Assembly: GCA_949541125.1 (NCBI GenBank)
Contig: CATISV010000139.1
Span: forward strand, 1-35,170
From: Flavobacterium sp. SCGC AAA160-P02
Lineage (GTDB): Bacteria > Bacteroidota > Bacteroidia > Flavobacteriales > Flavobacteriaceae
DNA: 35,170 bases
Direction: 5' to 3'
Each line of letters opens with the position of its first letter. Position 1 is the stretch's first letter. Both the position numbers and the translations under genes were made by a program. Shown one piece after another: positions 13,232 to 23,326 of this stretch. The notes under the pieces are model-generated. The model had not been told where the DNA came from, did no database searches, and worked only from the letters and a program-made list of their open reading frames with translations.

Positions 13232-14308
13232 TTATTGTAATCTAATTCTTGGATCTAACCAACTATATATAATGTCTACTAAAATATTTATACAAATGAA
13301 TAGTGTTGCTATCACTAAAACACTTCCCATAATAACGGGTAAATCTAGGGTATTTAAAGCTATGACTATTTCTTTTCCTAATCCATTCCAATTAAAAATG
13401 TACTCGACAAAAACAGCTCCAGCTAACATGGAAGCAAACCAACCTGAAATAGCAGTAACAACTGGGTTTAGTGCATTTTTCAATGCATGGTTTTTGATTA
13501 CTTGATATGTATTTAGTCCTTTTGCCTTGGCTGTTCTTATATAATCTAGGCTTAATACCTCTAGTAATGAATTTCGCATTAATTGAATTACAACTGCTAA
13601 AGGGCGAATTCCCAAAACAAGAGCAGGTAAGATTAGATTTTTCCATTGTATGTATATTTCTTCTCCAAAATCATCGACTTCATACAAACTACCTGTCATT
13701 TCCAATCCTGTATATTTTTGCAATAAAAATCCAAAGACCCAAGCAAACAAAATCGCTGAAAAAAATGAAGGGATACTCATTCCTAAAGTACTTATTACAG
13801 CAATAATTTTATCAACCCAAGTATCTTTATAAACCGCCGAAAGAATTCCAAAAATAATTCCTAATACAATGGCGACAAAAATTGAAGATACGGCTAGAAT
13901 TGCTGTATTTGGCAATGTTTCTAAAATAACTTTAGCAACCTTTTTGCCATTTTTCTGAAAGGATTCTCTAAGATACGGGTACTTTAGTACTGTGACTATA
14001 TTACCAATAGAGAACAAGGGCTGGTAAGAATAAGTGTCATTTGTTAAAAAAGTGTAATCTTCAGATTTTTTTGAATGAAATGACAATGGAGATAAATCAT
14101 TTACATAGTATAAATATTGTGTCATTAAGGATTCATCAAATCCATATTTTTTTCGAATAATTTCCAATTGCTCAGAATCTTCTCTCTGATCCAGCATCAT
14201 TCTTGCAGGATCTCCTGGAAGGACAGTAAACAACAAAAAAATCACCGTAACAACTCCAAAAAGTGTTAAAATTCCATAAAAAAGTTTATTTAATATAAAT
14301 CGCATCAT
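13232..14308 (-). CDS. DppB/OppB-type ABC transporter permease
   Basis: The 358-residue inner-membrane protein has the classic N-terminus of this family (LLFTVLPGDPARMML after a first helix), a long periplasmic loop (about 55-125) and then five helices. The cytoplasmic EAA-type loop is LLEVLSLDYIRTAKAKGL, and the ending WLDPRIRLQ is typical. It would form half of a dipeptide/oligopeptide-type import channel. The partner permease (DppC), ATPases and binding protein are not in the window. The start could be either of two adjacent ATGs (14308 or 14305). A perfect -7 box lies 17 bases upstream, in the region shared with divergent pyrF. Confidence 0.88.
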   Translation of the reverse strand: MMRFILNKLFYGILTLFGVVTVIFLLFTVLPGDPARMMLDQREDSEQLEIIRKKYGFDESLMTQYLYYVNDLSPLSFHSKKSEDYTFLTNDTYSYQPLFSIGNIVTVLKYPYLRESFQKNGKKVAKVILETLPNTAILAVSSIFVAIVLGIIFGILSAVYKDTWVDKIIAVISTLGMSIPSFFSAILFAWVFGFLLQKYTGLEMTGSLYEVDDFGEEIYIQWKNLILPALVLGIRPLAVVIQLMRNSLLEVLSLDYIRTAKAKGLNTYQVIKNHALKNALNPVVTAISGWFASMLAGAVFVEYIFNWNGLGKEIVIALNTLDLPVIMGSVLVIATLFICINILVDIIYSWLDPRIRLQ

Positions 14309-14325
14309 ACAAAATGACTCTCAAA

Positions 14326-14333
14326 CAAATATA
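14326..14333 (-). promoter_or_regulatory. -7 box for the permease-tpiA-clpS operon (TATATTTG)
   Basis: On the minus strand TATATTTG is a perfect TAnnTTTG match 17 bases upstream of the permease ATG. It probably drives the whole minus-strand run down to 10540. Confidence 0.6.
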
Positions 14334-14355
14334 AAGGTAAAGTCTTAAAAATATG

Positions 14356-14363
14356 TACCTTTG
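14356..14363 (+). promoter_or_regulatory. -7 box for pyrF (TACCTTTG)
   Basis: TACCTTTG fits TAnnTTTG, 21 bases before the ATG at 14385. It forms a divergent pair with the box at 14326-14333. Confidence 0.6.
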
Positions 14364-14384
14364 TAAAACTTTTAGAAAAGAGAA

Positions 14385-15200
14385 ATGACTACAAAAGAAA
14401 TTGTAACTCAAATCAAAAAAAAGAAGTCTTTTTTATGTATTGGTCTTGATGTTGACCTTAACAAAATTCCTCCTTTTTTATTAGAAAGAGAAGATCCAAT
14501 TTTTGAATTTAACAAAGCAATTATTGATGCAACACATCATTTATGTGTTGCCTACAAACCCAATATAGCATTTTATGAAGCCTATGGGATAAAAGGGTGG
14601 AAGTCTCTTTCAAAAACCATTGACTATCTTAATAAAAATCATCCAGAAATTTTTACCATTGCCGATGCTAAAAGAGGAGATATTGGGAATACATCAAATA
14701 TGTACGCAAAAGCTTTCTTTGAAGATTTATCTTTTGATAGTATTACCGTTGCTCCATATATGGGTAAAGACTCTATAGAACCTTTTTTGGCTTACAAAAA
14801 TAAACATACTATTTTACTAGCATTAACATCCAATAAAGGTGCATTCGATTTCCAAACAATAAATAGCAATCATAAAGAGATTTACAAACATGTTCTTGAA
14901 ACCTCTAAACATTGGGCAAACGCAAAAAATTTGATGTATGTAGTTGGAGCTACAAAAGCTAGTTACTTCTCTGAAATTAGAAAAATCATTCCTGATTCGT
15001 TTATCTTGGTTCCAGGTGTTGGAACACAGGGTGGAGATTTACAAGAAGTCTGCAAGTATGGAATGAATAAACATGTAGGACTACTTATAAACTCCTCTAG
15101 AGGTATTATCTATGCTTCTCAAAAAACTGACTTCGCTGAAGCTGCAGCTGAAAAAGCCCTTGAAATACAAACACAAATGAAAAATATTTTAACTCGATAA
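14385..15200 (+). CDS. pyrF: Orotidine 5'-phosphate decarboxylase (type 2)
   Basis: The enzyme converts OMP to UMP, the last step of de novo pyrimidine synthesis. The 271 residues match the longer type-2 subfamily: [13 protein letters not shown] (17-29), [10 protein letters not shown] (56-65) and the active-site motif [10 protein letters not shown] (93-102) with D94, K96 and D99. The phosphate-binding end contains [11 protein letters not shown] and [13 protein letters not shown]. It is convergent with the GH16 gene, with 17 bases between the stops. Confidence 0.95.
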   Translation: MTTKEIVTQIKKKKSFLCIGLDVDLNKIPPFLLEREDPIFEFNKAIIDATHHLCVAYKPNIAFYEAYGIKGWKSLSKTIDYLNKNHPEIFTIADAKRGDIGNTSNMYAKAFFEDLSFDSITVAPYMGKDSIEPFLAYKNKHTILLALTSNKGAFDFQTINSNHKEIYKHVLETSKHWANAKNLMYVVGATKASYFSEIRKIIPDSFILVPGVGTQGGDLQEVCKYGMNKHVGLLINSSRGIIYASQKTDFAEAAAEKALEIQTQMKNILTR

Positions 15201-15217
15201 GTTAGAAAATATAGTAT

Positions 15218-16816
15218 CTACTCCTTTATAATTTCTTTGGTAAAAACGCCTAGCTTAGATTCAAATTTTAATAAGTAAATACCTCGTTTAAAAGACGACA
15301 TATCAAATGAAGCAGCTCTATCATTAATTATAAAACTATCTAATTTTTGTCCTACAATAGAATATATAGTCACTTTAGAATCTAGAAGTTTTTCAGGAAT
15401 TTTGAAATATATACTGCTTTTTGTTGGATTCGGGAAAATAACTAATTTCTCTAAAGGTATTGTTTCTGAGGTTGACAAACTACTTTCTTGATAGATTCTC
15501 ACATAATCAATTTCCATGGTATCTTCCTCAAAATTTTGAGGAATAACTCCTCCAAGATTTCCTCCCATGGCTATATTGAGTAATAAATAGTGAGGATTAT
15601 CAAAAGGGATTTCTTGAGTATTATCTCGTTGGAAAAAGACGTTGTCATCCAAAAGAATTTTGATCACATCCTCAGACCAAATTAATGAGTATGTATGATA
15701 CTCTCCACTAGAATCTGAGACATATGTTGTTGCTCCTTCATTTTGATAAGAATTCGTGTTCGAATTGATATAATGAAGATGACCGATAAGATTGGTTTTA
15801 TCCCATCCATTTTGTTCCATAATATCAATTTCACCACAATAAGGCCAACCTACACTACCGTAGGTACTCCCAAAATAGTTTCCTATTTCATTAATATTGG
15901 CCCCTAAAGTCCATATAGCAGGCCATGTACCTGCTTCTGAGGGAAGTTTTGCACGAACATCAACTCTACCGTATTCAAATGCAAACTTAGAATTTAATCG
16001 AGCGGAAGTATACGATTTTGTCACACCATTGAAGGTGTAATTTTCTTTAATGGCTTTTATTTTCAACGTTCCATTACTTACATATGAATTTTCAATTCTA
16101 TCGGTATAATGTTGCACTTCACCATTGGCCCAGTCAGTATTATTAATGATGGGAATGACTTGATGATGCCATTTATCGGAATCAACTGGTCCTGTATAAT
16201 TAAATTCATCTGACCAAACAAGAGAATATCCAGTAGAAATAGATTCTATAAAAAGAAAATCATCAATATATGCTATTACTTGGTCATTATTATCCTCTCC
16301 ATTCACCTGAATCAAAACTCTATTAAAATCCGTTCTAGTTATAGGAGCTGGGGATGAAGGGTCAAAATTGATATAAGAATCATTTTCAAAATCAAATGTA
16401 ACTTCTTGCCATTGATTTAGGGAGATTGGTTTTATTATTTCACTTTGAGTAGACCAGGGAGCATTTAGATTACCGTCTTGTAATTTGACAGAAACTTGAT
16501 TTGTTTGATTTCCCGTAAGACTACTAGAGGGAACATAAATCTTAAAAGTAAAAGTGCTTTTTTCTGATAAATCTAAGTTTTCTTCAGTATCAAATCGAAT
16601 GTTTGCATATTGACCACCGGTATCCTCGTATTTTAGTACTGTGTTTGAAAGATTTATTCCTTGAATATATGGATTGGAAAAAGAACTATTAACACCACAA
16701 TCGTCCCCTACCCAAGCTGTAATGGTTCCGTTACCTTCAAAATCATCTTGAATGATTTGTTGAGAAAAAATTGTAAGAGAGAATGTCAAAAAGACAAAAA
16801 TAAACAGGTATCGCAT
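15218..16816 (-). CDS. Secreted GH16 beta-glucanase (laminarinase type) with T9SS sorting domain
   Basis: The 532-residue protein has a signal peptide (1-19), an N-terminal beta-sandwich resembling a carbohydrate-binding module (about 22-190), a GH16 domain (about 197-443) and a C-terminal T9SS type A sorting domain (about 457-532, FPNPTKSS ... KRGIYLLKF ... KEIIKE). The catalytic motif GEIDIMEQNG gives nucleophile E329, D331 and acid/base E334. The preceding GTWPAIWTLG and WPYCGEID are typical of endo-1,3-beta-glucanases, so laminarin is the likely substrate. The sorting domain predicts secretion or anchoring through the type IX system. No SusC/SusD pair or other glycosidase is near, so it is not in a recognisable polysaccharide utilisation locus here. 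Confidence 0.9.
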   Translation of the reverse strand: MRYLFIFVFLTFSLTIFSQQIIQDDFEGNGTITAWVGDDCGVNSSFSNPYIQGINLSNTVLKYEDTGGQYANIRFDTEENLDLSEKSTFTFKIYVPSSSLTGNQTNQVSVKLQDGNLNAPWSTQSEIIKPISLNQWQEVTFDFENDSYINFDPSSPAPITRTDFNRVLIQVNGEDNNDQVIAYIDDFLFIESISTGYSLVWSDEFNYTGPVDSDKWHHQVIPIINNTDWANGEVQHYTDRIENSYVSNGTLKIKAIKENYTFNGVTKSYTSARLNSKFAFEYGRVDVRAKLPSEAGTWPAIWTLGANINEIGNYFGSTYGSVGWPYCGEIDIMEQNGWDKTNLIGHLHYINSNTNSYQNEGATTYVSDSSGEYHTYSLIWSEDVIKILLDDNVFFQRDNTQEIPFDNPHYLLLNIAMGGNLGGVIPQNFEEDTMEIDYVRIYQESSLSTSETIPLEKLVIFPNPTKSSIYFKIPEKLLDSKVTIYSIVGQKLDSFIINDRAASFDMSSFKRGIYLLKFESKLGVFTKEIIKE

Positions 16817-16835
16817 TATCGTTTTTTTATTGTTT

Positions 16836-16843
16836 CAAAAATA
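16836..16843 (-). promoter_or_regulatory. -7 box for the GH16 gene (TATTTTTG)
   Basis: On the minus strand TATTTTTG fits TAnnTTTG, 19 bases upstream of the ATG at 16816. It indicates independent transcription from the upstream minus-strand genes. Confidence 0.5.
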
Positions 16844-16900
16844 GCAAAATCACAAAAAATTAAAGAAAAAAAAACTATATAAAAACAATACAAAATATAT

Positions 16901-17062
16901 TTATAAAAAACGATCTGTATTCTTATCGTATCCATAAGGACAGTGCTTGCAACCACTTTTACAACAATACCCTCTCTTAAGATGGTGTTGTTCTGTAAAT
17001 ATTTTAAACCCCTGTTTATTCAAATAAAAATCTCCTTTAGTAATTTGATTTATTTTTAGCAT
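16901..17062 (-). CDS. DUF5522 Cys-rich microprotein
   Basis: The ORF of 53 residues reads MLKINQITKGDFYLNKQGF, then FTEQHHLKRGYCCKSGC and KHCPYGYDKN. The YCC-x3-C-x2-CP pattern is that of DUF5522, a short family of putative zinc- or cluster-binding proteins of unknown function. Four cysteines (33, 34, 38, 41) and nearby histidines could coordinate a metal. It lies 49 bases downstream of the DUF4136 gene on the same strand and is probably cotranscribed with it. GTAAGGAT just before the ATG is a possible weak ribosome site. Confidence 0.75.
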   Translation of the reverse strand: MLKINQITKGDFYLNKQGFKIFTEQHHLKRGYCCKSGCKHCPYGYDKNTDRFL

Positions 17063-17111
17063 ATCCTTACAAAAACTATAAAAACGCTGAAAATTGAGTG
17101 CTTTATCGTCT

Positions 17112-17660
17112 CTATTTCATTTCTCCTGGTGGATATGTTGAAATAATCTCGTTTACAAATTCATTTATACGCTCTTCTTTCTTTTCAACACTATTCATTT
17201 TCATAGCACCAGAACCAATCCCTTGCCAAATGAGTTCTTTCTTATTTTTATCAATAAAATCTATAAACAAGGTTCCCTCTGTATATTGGTTTACATTGAT
17301 ATTCTGCCTTCCATAAAACCAAGGATTAAAACCCCATCCAAAACCCCAACCAAAACCCCAACCGAAATTATTATCAGTAACATTAACCTGCTCTCTTGAT
17401 TTTGTGAATATACTAACTAGCATATCAGGAGAATCAGATTTACTGAGACCTTTTTTAATTAATTCATTTTCAATAGCACGCATAATTCGTTTCTTGTCTA
17501 AATCCGAAACAGAAGCTTTATCAATCCCTTTTTTGTAGAAAGCAAATGTTTTATATCGTGAAAAATCTACTTTGCTGTCATAATCCGAAACGACTTTTAC
17601 AGTCGAACAAGAGGAAAGTGTTAGTATAGTGATTAAAAAAAATACTTTTAAAATTTTCAT
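17112..17660 (-). CDS. DUF4136 lipoprotein
   Basis: The 182-residue protein has a lipoprotein signal (ITILTLSSCS; Cys at 18) and matches DUF4136: DYDSKVDFSRYKTFAF after the Cys, ELIKKGLSKSDSPDMLV in the middle and TLFIDFIDKNKKELIWQG near the end. A loop at about 100-115 has a Phe-Gly-Trp-Gly tandem (FGWGFGWGFGWGF), encoded by a short tandem DNA repeat at about 17331-17369. The role of the family in the envelope is unknown. It begins 12 bases after the hutU stop. Confidence 0.85.
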   Translation of the reverse strand: MKILKVFFLITILTLSSCSTVKVVSDYDSKVDFSRYKTFAFYKKGIDKASVSDLDKKRIMRAIENELIKKGLSKSDSPDMLVSIFTKSREQVNVTDNNFGWGFGWGFGWGFNPWFYGRQNINVNQYTEGTLFIDFIDKNKKELIWQGIGSGAMKMNSVEKKEERINEFVNEIISTYPPGEMK

Positions 17661-17672
17661 GATCTTTGGTTT

Positions 17673-19661
17673 TTATATGAGATTCTTTAATAACGTATCA
17701 TCAACTTTATTAGGAATCGTAACTTTTAATTTTTTTTCTCGTTTCATGGCTCGTTTAATGGCAAAAGTAGCTTCATCGTTTCTTGCCCAATTTCTTCTAG
17801 CAATTCCATTATTAACATCCCAAAAAAGCATTGACTTTAATCTCTTGGAAGCCTCTCTACTACCATCAAGAAGCATGCCAAAACCACCGTTAACTACTTC
17901 ACCCCAGCCAACGCCTCCACCGTTATGTATAGAAACCCAAGTAGCACCTCGAAAGCTATCGCCAATCACATTTTGAATTGCCATATCTGCTGTATATTTT
18001 GATCCATCATAAATATTTGATGTTTCCCTGTAAGGAGAATCTGTTCCTGAGACGTCATGATGATCTCTACCCAAAATGACAGGACCTATTTTTCCTTTTT
18101 TAATTGCCTTATTAAATGCTTCAGCTATTTTGATTCTACCTTCTGCATCTGCATATAAAATTCTTGCCTTAGATCCAACAACCAGTTGATTTTCTTGTGC
18201 TCCTTTAATCCATTGGATATTATCCGACATTTGTTGTTGAATCTCTGGGGGAGAGTGTTTTTTGATGTCTTCTAACACCTCACAAGCAATTTGATCAGTA
18301 GATACTAAATCTTGTTTTGTCCCTGAAGCACAAACCCATCGAAAGGGTCCAAAACCGTAGTCAAAACACATCGGACCCATAATATCTTGCACATAACTTG
18401 GATATTTAAAATCTATTCCATTTGTTCCTAGAACATCAGCTCCTGCTCTACTCGCTTCTAATAAAAATGCATTTCCATAATCAAAGAAATAGGTACCTTT
18501 GGTGGTGTGCTTATTAATCGCTTTGGCATGTCTTCTGAGGGTTTTCTGTACTTCTTCCTTAAATAGTATTGGTTCTTCAGCCATCATAATATTTGCCTCT
18601 TCAAAAGAAATATTAACTGGATAATATCCTCCAGCCCATGGATTGTGTAAGGATGTTTGATCTGAACCCAAATCAATAAAAATATCTTCACGATCAAAGG
18701 TCTCCCAGACATCGACAATATTTCCTAAATAAGCGATGGATACTATTTCTTTATTTTCTTTGGCAAATTTCACTCTGGTAGCTAACTGATTAATATCAGT
18801 AATCTTTTCATCAATCCAACCCTGATTGAGACGTATTTCTGTTATTTTAGGATTTACCTCTGCACAAACGGTAATACACCCTGCAATATTCCCTGCTTTT
18901 GGTTGTGCTCCACTCATTCCTCCTAGACCAGCAGTTACAAACAAATGACCTTTGGGATTCTTTCCAATTTTTCTAAAACCATTTAATACTGTAATAGTGG
19001 TACCATGAACAATTCCTTGTGGACCAATATACATATAACTACCAGCGGTCATTTGTCCGTATTGAGTAACCCCCATCGCATTAAATTTTTCCCAATCATC
19101 TGGTTTAGAGTAGTTGTGTACCATCATTCCATTTGTAACCACTACTCTTGGTGAGTTTTTATGGGAAGGAAATAATCCCATTGGATGACCTGAATACATA
19201 GCCAAGGTTTGTTTCTCTGTCATTTCAGACAAATATTTCATAGTAAGTAAATACTGAGCCCAGTTTTGAAAAACTGCTCCATTTCCACCATAGGTTATTA
19301 ATTCGTGTGGGTGTTGAGCTACAGCAGGATCCAAATTGTTCTGAATCATTAGCATAATAGACTTGGCCTGTTTACATTTTCCAGGGTATTCGGAAATAGA
19401 TCTTGCATACATTGTATAATCTGGACGAAAGCGATACATATAGATACGTCCGTAATTCTCCAACTCTTCGGCAAATTCAGAAATCAATTCTGCATGATGT
19501 TTTGAGTCAAAATAACGCAATGCATTTTTTAAGGCTAACTCTTTTTCATCATTGGATAAAATCTCTTTTCTTTTTGGAGCGTGATTTACAGAAAAGTCAT
19601 ATTCTTTTTTTGGTGGTAATTCATCAGGAATACCATGTCGAATTTGCTCTTGAAATGTCAT
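17673..19661 (-). CDS. hutU: Urocanate hydratase
   Basis: Urocanase uses NAD+ to hydrate urocanate to 4-imidazolone-5-propionate, the second step of histidine degradation. The 662 residues are longer than the roughly 555 of proteobacterial enzymes, as I recall for Bacteroidota. Diagnostic segments are YSGHPMGLFPS, TAGSYMYIGPQGIVHGT, the NAD-binding GLGGMSGAQPKAGN, and MCFDYGFGPFRWVCASG with the active-site-region Cys. No hutH, hutI or hutG is nearby, so the pathway is dispersed. DUF4136 and DUF5522 genes follow on the same strand. icmF is divergent. Confidence 0.93.
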   Translation of the reverse strand: MTFQEQIRHGIPDELPPKKEYDFSVNHAPKRKEILSNDEKELALKNALRYFDSKHHAELISEFAEELENYGRIYMYRFRPDYTMYARSISEYPGKCKQAKSIMLMIQNNLDPAVAQHPHELITYGGNGAVFQNWAQYLLTMKYLSEMTEKQTLAMYSGHPMGLFPSHKNSPRVVVTNGMMVHNYSKPDDWEKFNAMGVTQYGQMTAGSYMYIGPQGIVHGTTITVLNGFRKIGKNPKGHLFVTAGLGGMSGAQPKAGNIAGCITVCAEVNPKITEIRLNQGWIDEKITDINQLATRVKFAKENKEIVSIAYLGNIVDVWETFDREDIFIDLGSDQTSLHNPWAGGYYPVNISFEEANIMMAEEPILFKEEVQKTLRRHAKAINKHTTKGTYFFDYGNAFLLEASRAGADVLGTNGIDFKYPSYVQDIMGPMCFDYGFGPFRWVCASGTKQDLVSTDQIACEVLEDIKKHSPPEIQQQMSDNIQWIKGAQENQLVVGSKARILYADAEGRIKIAEAFNKAIKKGKIGPVILGRDHHDVSGTDSPYRETSNIYDGSKYTADMAIQNVIGDSFRGATWVSIHNGGGVGWGEVVNGGFGMLLDGSREASKRLKSMLFWDVNNGIARRNWARNDEATFAIKRAMKREKKLKVTIPNKVDDTLLKNLI

Positions 19662-19686
19662 ACGTTTATCAAAATTATTTCTAATA

Positions 19687-19694
19687 CAAATATA
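19687..19694 (-). promoter_or_regulatory. -7 box for hutU (TATATTTG)
   Basis: On the minus strand TATATTTG is a perfect TAnnTTTG match 25 bases upstream of the hutU ATG. Confidence 0.6.
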
Positions 19695-19845
19695 CTTGTT
19701 TTTTAAAATGATTCATTTTAATACATTCAAAAAAATCATCTAATTTTTGAAAATTTCGTAAATTGCAGCAATAAAACTATTCTTTTATTACAAGAAATTT
19801 ATTTTTAATCCATTTAGCTGTCAAATCCCTAGTATATCACACAAA

Positions 19846-22800
19846 ATGCAACAGATTACACCATATAAACCAAAAAATAAAATTAGAATAGTAACTGCCG
19901 CATCTCTATTTGATGGTCATGACGCGGCCATCAACATAATGCGTCGAATCATTCAATCCACAGGTGTAGAGGTGATTCATTTAGGACATGATCGAAGTGT
20001 TGAAGAAGTTGTGAATTGTGCTATTCAAGAAGATGTCAATGCAATTGCAATGACTTCCTATCAGGGAGGGCATAATGAATATTTTAAATTTATGTATGAC
20101 TTATTACAGGATAAAGGGGCTGGTCATATCAAAATTTTTGGCGGGGGTGGAGGAGTCATCCTACCTAAAGAGATTAAAGAATTGATGGACTACGGAATTA
20201 CTCGTATTTATTCTCCTGATGATGGTCGTAAATTAGGGTTACAAGGAATGATCAATGATTTGGTTCAACAATCTGATTTTGCTATAGGAGATGTATTGAA
20301 TGGTGAAATAAATCAATTAGAAAAAAAAGAAATTAGTCATATTGCCCGAATTATTTCCTCTGTAGAAAACTTCCCTGAGGTTGCAAAACAAACAATGGCG
20401 GAAATTCATAAAATAAATAAAAAATCTACCTGTCCAGTTTTAGGAATTACAGGAACTGGTGGGGCTGGAAAATCAAGTTTAGTAGATGAATTAGTGAGAA
20501 GATTCTTAGTTGATTTCCCTAAGAAAACAATCGGATTAATTTCTGTAGATCCCTCAAAAAGAAAAACAGGAGGAGCTTTATTAGGTGATCGAATTCGTAT
20601 GAATTCTATCAGTAATAAAAGGGTTTATATGCGTTCATTAGCGACTCGCCAATCTAACTTAGCATTATCGAAACACGTAAATGAAGCTTTAGAAGTTTTA
20701 AAAGCAGCAAAGTTTGATTTAATTATTCTAGAAACCTCAGGTATTGGACAATCCGATACAGAAATCATAGAACATTCAGATACTTCTCTTTATGTAATGA
20801 CTCCTGAATTTGGAGCAGCCACTCAATTAGAAAAAATTGACATGCTTGACTTTGCAGATTTAGTCGCTATTAACAAGTTTGATAAGCGTGGATCTTTGGA
20901 TGCAATTCGCGATGTTAAAAAACAATACATGCGTAATAATAATCTATGGGATACACCTATGGATGTTATTCCGGTCTTTGGTACAATTGCTTCCCAATTT
21001 AACGATCCAGGAATGAATTCATTATACAAAGCCATAATGGATACCCTGGTAAATAAAACTGGAGCTGATCTTATATCTTCTTATAAGATTACTAAAGAAA
21101 TGTCCGAAAAGATTTTTGTCATCCCCCCATCGAGAACTCGGTATTTATCCGAGATTACTGAAAATAATCGAGCTTATGATAGAAAGGTTATTGACCAAGT
21201 AAAAGTTGCTCAAAAATTATTTGGTATTTACAAAACAATCGAATCTATCACAAATATTGAGTTCGAATTAAGTAAGACAGGATTAAATAGAAATCAAGTA
21301 TTAAAACAAGTTCAAGAAAAAGACCTAGGATTTGTAAAATTATTATTGACTCATTTTGAGAAAGTAAAAATGAATCTTGATCCCTACAATTGGGAAATTA
21401 TATCCACATGGAAAGAAAAAGTAAAACGATATAAAGACCCTGTATATTCATTTAAAGTAAGAGATAAGCAAATTAACATTGAAACACATACAAAATCTTT
21501 GTCTCATTCAAATATTCCAAAAATCTCTTTACCTTCTTACGAAGCATGGGGAGATTTACTGAAATGGAATCTTCAAGAAAATGTCCCTGGCGAATTTCCT
21601 TTTACTTCTGGATTGTATCCTTTTAAAAGAATTGGGGAAGATCCTACAAGAATGTTTGCTGGTGAGGGTGGACCTGAACGAACCAACAGACGATTTCATT
21701 ATGTAAGTCTAGGAATGCCAGCTAAACGTCTATCAACAGCCTTTGATTCTGTAACCTTGTATGGTAATGACCCTGGTCATAGGCCAGATATTTATGGGAA
21801 AATTGGAAATGCAGGTGTGTCTATCTGTTGTTTAGATGATGCGAAAAAATTATATTCCGGTTTTGATTTGAGTGATCCGATGACCTCTGTTTCTATGACT
21901 ATTAATGGTCCAGCCCCAATGTTACTTGGATTCTTTATGAATGCAGCAATTGATCAAAATTGTGAAAAATATATTAAGGAACATGCATTGGAGAAAAAGG
22001 TAGAGGCTAAATTCAAAGAAGTCTATGATAACCATGGTCTAAAAAGACCTATATATCAAGGGGAATTACCCGAAGGTAACAATGGTTTAGGTTTGTTATT
22101 ACTAGGCTTAACAGGTGATAAAGTTTTGCCTCGAGAGATCTATAATCGAATCAAATCAGAAACTTTAACACAAGTCAGAGGAACTGTTCAAGCAGATATT
22201 TTAAAGGAAGATCAGGCTCAAAATACTTGTATTTTTTCTACAGAATTTGCTCTGAGATTGATGGGAGATGTTCAAGAATATTTCATTGAAAATCAGATAC
22301 GTAATTTTTATTCAGTATCTATTTCTGGGTATCATATAGCTGAGGCTGGAGCCAACCCTATCACTCAATTGGCATTTACTTTAGCCAACGGATTTACCTA
22401 TGTTGAATATTATCTATCAAGAGGAATGGATATTAATAAATTTGGCCCAAATTTGTCGTTCTTTTTCTCCAATGGAATCGATCCTGAATATACAGTAATT
22501 GGTCGTGTTGCAAGAAAAATATGGGCAAAGGCGCTACGCTTTAAATACCATGCAAATTCTAGGGCACAAATGCTCAAATACCACATTCAAACTTCTGGGC
22601 GTTCCCTGCATGCTCAAGAAATCGATTTTAATGATATTAGAACTACCTTACAAGCTTTGTATGCCATTTATGACAACTGTAATTCATTACATACCAATGC
22701 ATATGATGAGGCCATTACCACACCAACTGAGGACTCTGTAAGAAGAGCCATGGCCATTCAATTAATCATTAATAAAGAGTTAGGATTGGCAAAAAATGAA

Positions 22801-23277
22801 AACCCTATACAAGGATCCTTTATTGTGGAAGAATTAACTGATTTGGTGGAAGAGGCCGTCTTAACAGAATTTGACAGAATTACTGATAGAGGAGGTGTTT
22901 TAGGAGCCATGGAAACCATGTATCAACGCTCTAAAATACAGGAGGAAAGCATGTATTATGAAACATTAAAACACACTGGCGAATATCCAATAATAGGAGT
23001 GAATACCTTTTTAAGTTCTAAAGGGTCTCCTACGATTTTACCTGGCGAGGTTATTCGTGCTACTGAAAAAGAAAAGCAAATTCAAATTCAAACAAAAGAA
23101 TTGTTACACAGAGCCAATAAAATCAAGGCTAGAAAAGAATTAAAAAACTTACAAAAATCGGCGATTCAAAACAATAACTTATTTGAGCAAATTATGGAAG
23201 CAACCAAAATATGCTCTTTAGGTCAAATTACCTCTTCTTTATTTGAAGTTGGTGGACAATATCGTAGAAATATGTAA
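19846..23277 (+). CDS. icmF: Fused isobutyryl-CoA mutase (IcmF)
   Basis: The 1143-residue protein fuses three units. An N-terminal B12-binding domain (about 12-145) has DGHDAA (23-28), in which H25 should coordinate cobalt. A central MeaI-type G-protein chaperone (about 195-420) has Walker A GTGGAGKS (203-210). The C-terminal methylmalonyl-CoA-mutase-type barrel spans about 560-1120. This B12-GTPase-mutase order defines IcmF, which interconverts isobutyryl-CoA and n-butyryl-CoA (some members also act on pivalyl- or isovaleryl-CoA) and protects itself with its own chaperone. Substrate preference cannot be read by eye. It is divergent from hutU over a 184-base spacer in which I see no cobalamin riboswitch. 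Confidence 0.9.
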   Translation: MQQITPYKPKNKIRIVTAASLFDGHDAAINIMRRIIQSTGVEVIHLGHDRSVEEVVNCAIQEDVNAIAMTSYQGGHNEYFKFMYDLLQDKGAGHIKIFGGGGGVILPKEIKELMDYGITRIYSPDDGRKLGLQGMINDLVQQSDFAIGDVLNGEINQLEKKEISHIARIISSVENFPEVAKQTMAEIHKINKKSTCPVLGITGTGGAGKSSLVDELVRRFLVDFPKKTIGLISVDPSKRKTGGALLGDRIRMNSISNKRVYMRSLATRQSNLALSKHVNEALEVLKAAKFDLIILETSGIGQSDTEIIEHSDTSLYVMTPEFGAATQLEKIDMLDFADLVAINKFDKRGSLDAIRDVKKQYMRNNNLWDTPMDVIPVFGTIASQFNDPGMNSLYKAIMDTLVNKTGADLISSYKITKEMSEKIFVIPPSRTRYLSEITENNRAYDRKVIDQVKVAQKLFGIYKTIESITNIEFELSKTGLNRNQVLKQVQEKDLGFVKLLLTHFEKVKMNLDPYNWEIISTWKEKVKRYKDPVYSFKVRDKQINIETHTKSLSHSNIPKISLPSYEAWGDLLKWNLQENVPGEFPFTSGLYPFKRIGEDPTRMFAGEGGPERTNRRFHYVSLGMPAKRLSTAFDSVTLYGNDPGHRPDIYGKIGNAGVSICCLDDAKKLYSGFDLSDPMTSVSMTINGPAPMLLGFFMNAAIDQNCEKYIKEHALEKKVEAKFKEVYDNHGLKRPIYQGELPEGNNGLGLLLLGLTGDKVLPREIYNRIKSETLTQVRGTVQADILKEDQAQNTCIFSTEFALRLMGDVQEYFIENQIRNFYSVSISGYHIAEAGANPITQLAFTLANGFTYVEYYLSRGMDINKFGPNLSFFFSNGIDPEYTVIGRVARKIWAKALRFKYHANSRAQMLKYHIQTSGRSLHAQEIDFNDIRTTLQALYAIYDNCNSLHTNAYDEAITTPTEDSVRRAMAIQLIINKELGLAKNENPIQGSFIVEELTDLVEEAVLTEFDRITDRGGVLGAMETMYQRSKIQEESMYYETLKHTGEYPIIGVNTFLSSKGSPTILPGEVIRATEKEKQIQIQTKELLHRANKIKARKELKNLQKSAIQNNNLFEQIMEATKICSLGQITSSLFEVGGQYRRNM

Positions 23278-23326
23278 AAAATATTTTAAATTGTATTTTA
23301 TGTTAATTACTAAATAAAATAATTTG

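Noticed and set aside
13272-13832. Several open frames antisense or shifted within the permease gene
   Set aside because: They lack homology, start signals and spacing. They are explained by the AT-rich membrane-protein code.
19662-19845. Cobalamin riboswitch before icmF
   Set aside because: The 184-base spacer is AT-rich and shows no B12-box-like conserved core.
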